From contig JAJXXN010000258.1 of assembly GCA_021781075.1 (NCBI GenBank), positions 1-6,850 on the forward strand: a stretch of DNA of 6,850 bases. Reading direction: 5' to 3'. Below the pieces are notes generated by a model. That model did not search any database, had not been told where the DNA came from, and was given only the letters and a program-made list of their open reading frames with translations. The DNA comes from Acidobacteriota bacterium. GTDB taxonomy: Bacteria > Acidobacteriota > Terriglobia > Terriglobales > Acidobacteriaceae. The position numbers were made by a program, and so were the translations under genes. Below are positions 3,895-6,850 of the stretch, one piece after another; position 1 is the stretch's first letter, and each line of letters starts with the position of its first letter.

Positions 3895-6804
3895 TCACAG
3901 CACGCGCCGCAGCCAATTGCCCGTGTGCGAGTGCAGGTTCTCAGCGATCTTCTCCGGCGTACCTTCGGCTACAATCCGCCCGCCCCCCGCGCCGCCCTCG
4001 GGTCCCATGTCAATCACCCAGTCGGCCGACTTGATGACATCCAGGTTGTGCTCGATCACCACCAGCGAGCCGCCGCCATCAATCAGTTTTTTAAAGGCTG
4101 TCAGCAGCCGCGATACATCGTCGAAGTGCAAGCCTGTCGTCGGCTCGTCCAGGATGTAGAGGACGCGGCTGGCCTCCGAGGGCTTCGCATTCGCATTCGC
4201 CGTCCGCACCTGCGCCAGGTGCGCGGCCAGCTTGACGCGCTGCGCCTCGCCACCCGAGAGCGTTGTCGCCGACTGCCCCAGCCGCAAATACCCCAGCCCC
4301 ACCTCATCCAGTACAGCAAGTTTTTCGAGCAACTTGTTGTGCCCGGTGAAAAATTTGAGTGCCTGCTTGACCGTCATGCCCAGCACTTCGTGGATGTTTT
4401 TGCCCTTGTACATCACCTCCAGAATGCGCTTCTGGTAGCGGGTCCCGTTGCATTCCTCGCAGGGGAGCTCGACATCGGCCAAAAATTGCATCTCCACCGT
4501 GACCGTGCCGTCGCCCTCGCACACATTGCAGCGGCCTCCCGGCACATTGAACGAGAAATGCCCTGGCGTCAGGTTCAATCGTTTGGCGTCGGGTTGCGAG
4601 GCAAAAAGCTCACGAATCTGGTCAAAGGCCTTGATGTACGTGACCGGGTTTGACCGCGGGGTCCGCCCAATCGGCGTCTGGTCCACCAGGACAATGTCAT
4701 TCAACCGCTCCACGCCACTGATGGACGTATAAAGCCCCGCTGGTTCCTGGTTCTCCGCCTGCCCCAGCGCCTGCGTCACCGCCCGTTGCAGCACCGTATG
4801 CACCAGTGTGGATTTTCCCGAGCCGGACACCCCGGTGATTGCAACCAGCATCCCCAGCGGAATCTCCACATCCAGCTTTTTGAGGTTGTTTGCCGTTGCG
4901 CCCTTCAGCACCAGCTTCTCTTTGCCGCGCTCACGACGCCGCGTTGGCACGGGAATCGCAATTTGCCTGGAGAGGTAGCGCCCGGTGAGTGAATTCGGAT
5001 TGGCTTCGATCTCCGCGAGTGTCCCCTCGGCCAATAATTTGCCGCCAAACTCGCCCGCGCCGGGGCCCAAATCCAGCAGATGGTCGGCGGCGCGCAATAG
5101 GTCCGGGTCGTGCTCGACGACGATTATCGTATTGCCGAGGTCGCGCAGCTCCTTGAGAATCCTTATCAGCCGGTCCGTGTCCCGCGCGTGCAACCCGATG
5201 GAAGGCTCATCGAGCACATAGAGGGCGCCGACGAGGCGGGAGCCCAGCGAGGTCGCCAGTTGAATGCGCTGCGCCTCACCGCCAGAAAGCGTCGAAGCGA
5301 GCCGGTCGAGCGTCAGGTACTCCAGGCCAACCGACTCCAGGAACCCAAGCCGTTGCCGCACCTCGTCCAAAATCGTACTCGCAATCTCGGCCTGCATCGG
5401 CGTCAGCGCAATGCCGTTGAAAAACTCGCGTGCCTCGGCAATGGTCATGGCCGCAGCCTGGCATATATTCCGGCCGCTCAATCGCACCGCGCGCGCCTCG
5501 GCCCGGAGGCGTTGGCCGCGGCAATCCGGGCACTCCGCGTAGCCGCGATACTTGCTCAACATCACGCGCACATGGAGTTTGTATTTCTTCCGCTCCATTT
5601 CCTTGAAAAAGCCCATCACGCCCTTGAACTCATCCCGCCCATGCAGCAACACCTCGCGTTGCGCATCGCTCAATTCGTTCCACGAGCGATCCAACGGGAC
5701 CGGCGCCAACTTCTTCATCTCCGTGAACCAGGGCCTGTACTTCGGGCGGTTCCACGGGTCAATCGCGCCATTCTCCAGCACAACCGCCTTGTCGGGAATG
5801 ATGAGGTTCAGGTCGAAATCTATCGTGTTGCCAAAGCCCTGCCCACGCGGGCAGGCGCCAAAGGGATTGTTGAAACTGAACAGCCGTGGCTCCGGCTCCC
5901 GCCCCACGCGGTGGCAACTTTTGCACTCGTAGGCCGCGCTGAAGCGGAATCGCTTGCGCTCGTCCGGCGGCACATCGGCGGATGCAACCTCAAAGACCAC
6001 CTCTTCCGCCTCCCGGAAGGCCACCTCGGCTGCATCCACAATCCGTGGCCGGTTCTCCGTGCTCACCACCAACCGGTCAAGCAGCACAAATACCGGCAGC
6101 GTGAAGTCAAGCTCCAACAGCGACTCGGGCGTTGAAAACTCAACGATGGTTCCCTGCTGATAGAGCCTGTTAAAGCCTGCCGCGCGCAGTTCCACCAGCC
6201 GCGCCTTCAAGCCTTCGCCCAGCGTGTCGCCGGTTATGTTGGCTGCATCAGCGGCCTTTTTGTTCGCCGCTGGTTTTCTTCCCCGCTTCAGCGGCTTGGC
6301 TGCCGCTTCTTCCACCGCCGGCGCGGGCTCGCTATGGCGCACCGGGAAGAGCACCTGCAGCCGCGTCCCCTCGGCAAGGTTCAGCATCGCCTCGGCTATT
6401 TCGTCGATCGTGTCGCGCTTTACCAGCCCGTCGCAGTGCACGCAATGCACCACGCCGCAGCGCGCATACAACAGGCGCAGGTAATCGTAAATCTCCGTGG
6501 CGGTGGCCACTGTGGAGCGCGGATTGCGCGTGGTGTTCTTCTGCTTGATGGCAATCGCGGGCGCCAGGCCGTCAATCTCGTCGACGTCCGGCTTCTCAAT
6601 CCTCTCCAAAAACTGCCGCGCATAGGCGGAGAGCGATTCCACATAGCGCCGCTGGCCCTCGGCGTAAACCGTGTCAAAGGCAAGCGAGCTTTTCCCCGAG
6701 CCTGAAACCCCGCTTACCACGGTCATTACACCGTGCGGAATCTCGCAGTTGATTTTCTTCAGGGTGTGGGTCCGCGCGCCGCGCATATGAATCGCGTCGT
6801 TCAA
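3895..6804 (-). CDS. uvrA: Excinuclease ABC subunit A (nucleotide excision repair)
   Basis: The 969-residue UvrA is complete. It forms the damage-sensing UvrA2 dimer that loads UvrB on distorted DNA. Visible in order: RGARTH near the start, Walker A GVSGSGKS (32-39), first zinc motif C294-x2-C297 ... C318-x2-G321, signature LSGGE (506-510), Walker B LYVLDEPSIGLH (about 528-539), VEHD, second Walker A GVSGSGKS (658-665), second zinc motif C759/C762 and C782/C785, LSGGE (849-853), LYILDEPTTGLH and IEHN. It is slightly longer than E. coli UvrA (940), mainly from an Ala/Lys-rich insert at about 159-194. The first zinc motif reads ACPRGQGFG where families have CPRCQGFG, so its fourth ligand is missing. 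The start is TTG 6804-6802: an in-frame TGA lies six bases upstream, and this start aligns with other UvrAs. ATG 6786-6784 is the alternative. No strong Shine-Dalgarno sequence is seen. Confidence 0.97.
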   Translation of the reverse strand: MNDAIHMRGARTHTLKKINCEIPHGVMTVVSGVSGSGKSSLAFDTVYAEGQRRYVESLSAYARQFLERIEKPDVDEIDGLAPAIAIKQKNTTRNPRSTVATATEIYDYLRLLYARCGVVHCVHCDGLVKRDTIDEIAEAMLNLAEGTRLQVLFPVRHSEPAPAVEEAAAKPLKRGRKPAANKKAADAANITGDTLGEGLKARLVELRAAGFNRLYQQGTIVEFSTPESLLELDFTLPVFVLLDRLVVSTENRPRIVDAAEVAFREAEEVVFEVASADVPPDERKRFRFSAAYECKSCHRVGREPEPRLFSFNNPFGACPRGQGFGNTIDFDLNLIIPDKAVVLENGAIDPWNRPKYRPWFTEMKKLAPVPLDRSWNELSDAQREVLLHGRDEFKGVMGFFKEMERKKYKLHVRVMLSKYRGYAECPDCRGQRLRAEARAVRLSGRNICQAAAMTIAEAREFFNGIALTPMQAEIASTILDEVRQRLGFLESVGLEYLTLDRLASTLSGGEAQRIQLATSLGSRLVGALYVLDEPSIGLHARDTDRLIRILKELRDLGNTIIVVEHDPDLLRAADHLLDLGPGAGEFGGKLLAEGTLAEIEANPNSLTGRYLSRQIAIPVPTRRRERGKEKLVLKGATANNLKKLDVEIPLGMLVAITGVSGSGKSTLVHTVLQRAVTQALGQAENQEPAGLYTSISGVERLNDIVLVDQTPIGRTPRSNPVTYIKAFDQIRELFASQPDAKRLNLTPGHFSFNVPGGRCNVCEGDGTVTVEMQFLADVELPCEECNGTRYQKRILEVMYKGKNIHEVLGMTVKQALKFFTGHNKLLEKLAVLDEVGLGYLRLGQSATTLSGGEAQRVKLAAHLAQVRTANANAKPSEASRVLYILDEPTTGLHFDDVSRLLTAFKKLIDGGGSLVVIEHNLDVIKSADWVIDMGPEGGAGGGRIVAEGTPEKIAENLHSHTGNWLRRVL

Positions 6805-6848
6805 GTTTCAGCACCGGGGAAGGATTCGCGACCCTCACTGCGCTCCGA
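6801..6848 (-). other. Possible 3' end of an upstream minus-strand reading frame overlapping the uvrA start
   Basis: The minus frame from 6848 is open to the window edge and ends in RESFPGAET then TGA at 6803-6801, overlapping the uvrA TTG as TTGA. Only 15 codons are visible and none is recognisable, so this may be chance. If real, it would mean uvrA is translationally coupled to an upstream gene. No clear promoter is seen in these last 46 bases. Confidence 0.15.
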
Positions 6849-6850
6849 TG

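Noticed and set aside
5110..6135. 341-codon open frame on the plus strand inside uvrA
   Set aside because: Antisense of the well-conserved uvrA frame, with an Arg/Gln/His-rich meaningless translation.

Overview
The window looks like a piece of a high-GC Gram-negative chromosome, most likely an acidobacterium (Acidobacteriota, Terriglobia-like). The UvrA sequence, the TolC N-terminus, the POTRA-only exported protein and the VirB10/TrbI-like exported protein all read like acidobacterial family members. This is judged from recognised protein motifs, not from a database search. There is no intact prophage, CRISPR array, rRNA or tRNA.

Layout: (1) Positions 1-692, minus strand, is a mosaic of truncated genes in one reading frame. 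From its 5' end it holds the first 57 codons of a UbiA-type prenyltransferase (692-519), then an unassigned piece of about 150 bp with two amber codons in that frame (about 376-527), then the C-terminal tail of an ABC-2 type export permease (about 375-207). That tail runs without a stop into the N-terminus of a TolC-family outer-membrane efflux protein (about 239-1, cut by the window edge). (2) Positions 693-782 is a short divergent promoter region. (3) 783-2060 (+) encodes a secreted protein made only of POTRA-like repeats, with no beta-barrel. (4) 2171-3481 (+) encodes a secreted protein with two VirB10/TrbI-like beta repeats. (5) 3485-3887 (+) is a decayed Phd/VapC toxin-antitoxin pair with frameshifts, an internal deletion, an amber stop and lost catalytic residues. 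(6) 3895-6804 (-) is a full-length uvrA, convergent with the toxin-antitoxin relic; its first zinc-binding motif lacks the fourth cysteine.

How it fits together: uvrA is housekeeping nucleotide excision repair. The two exported proteins lie in tandem and may act together in the periplasm or at the outer membrane, but neither has a known role. The toxin-antitoxin relic and the mosaic left end show that both flanks of this pair have been rearranged, or that the left end is an assembly chimera. I do not see a clear-cut new multi-gene system. The best leads are the barrel-less POTRA protein with its neighbour, the permease-TolC in-frame join, and the altered UvrA zinc motif.
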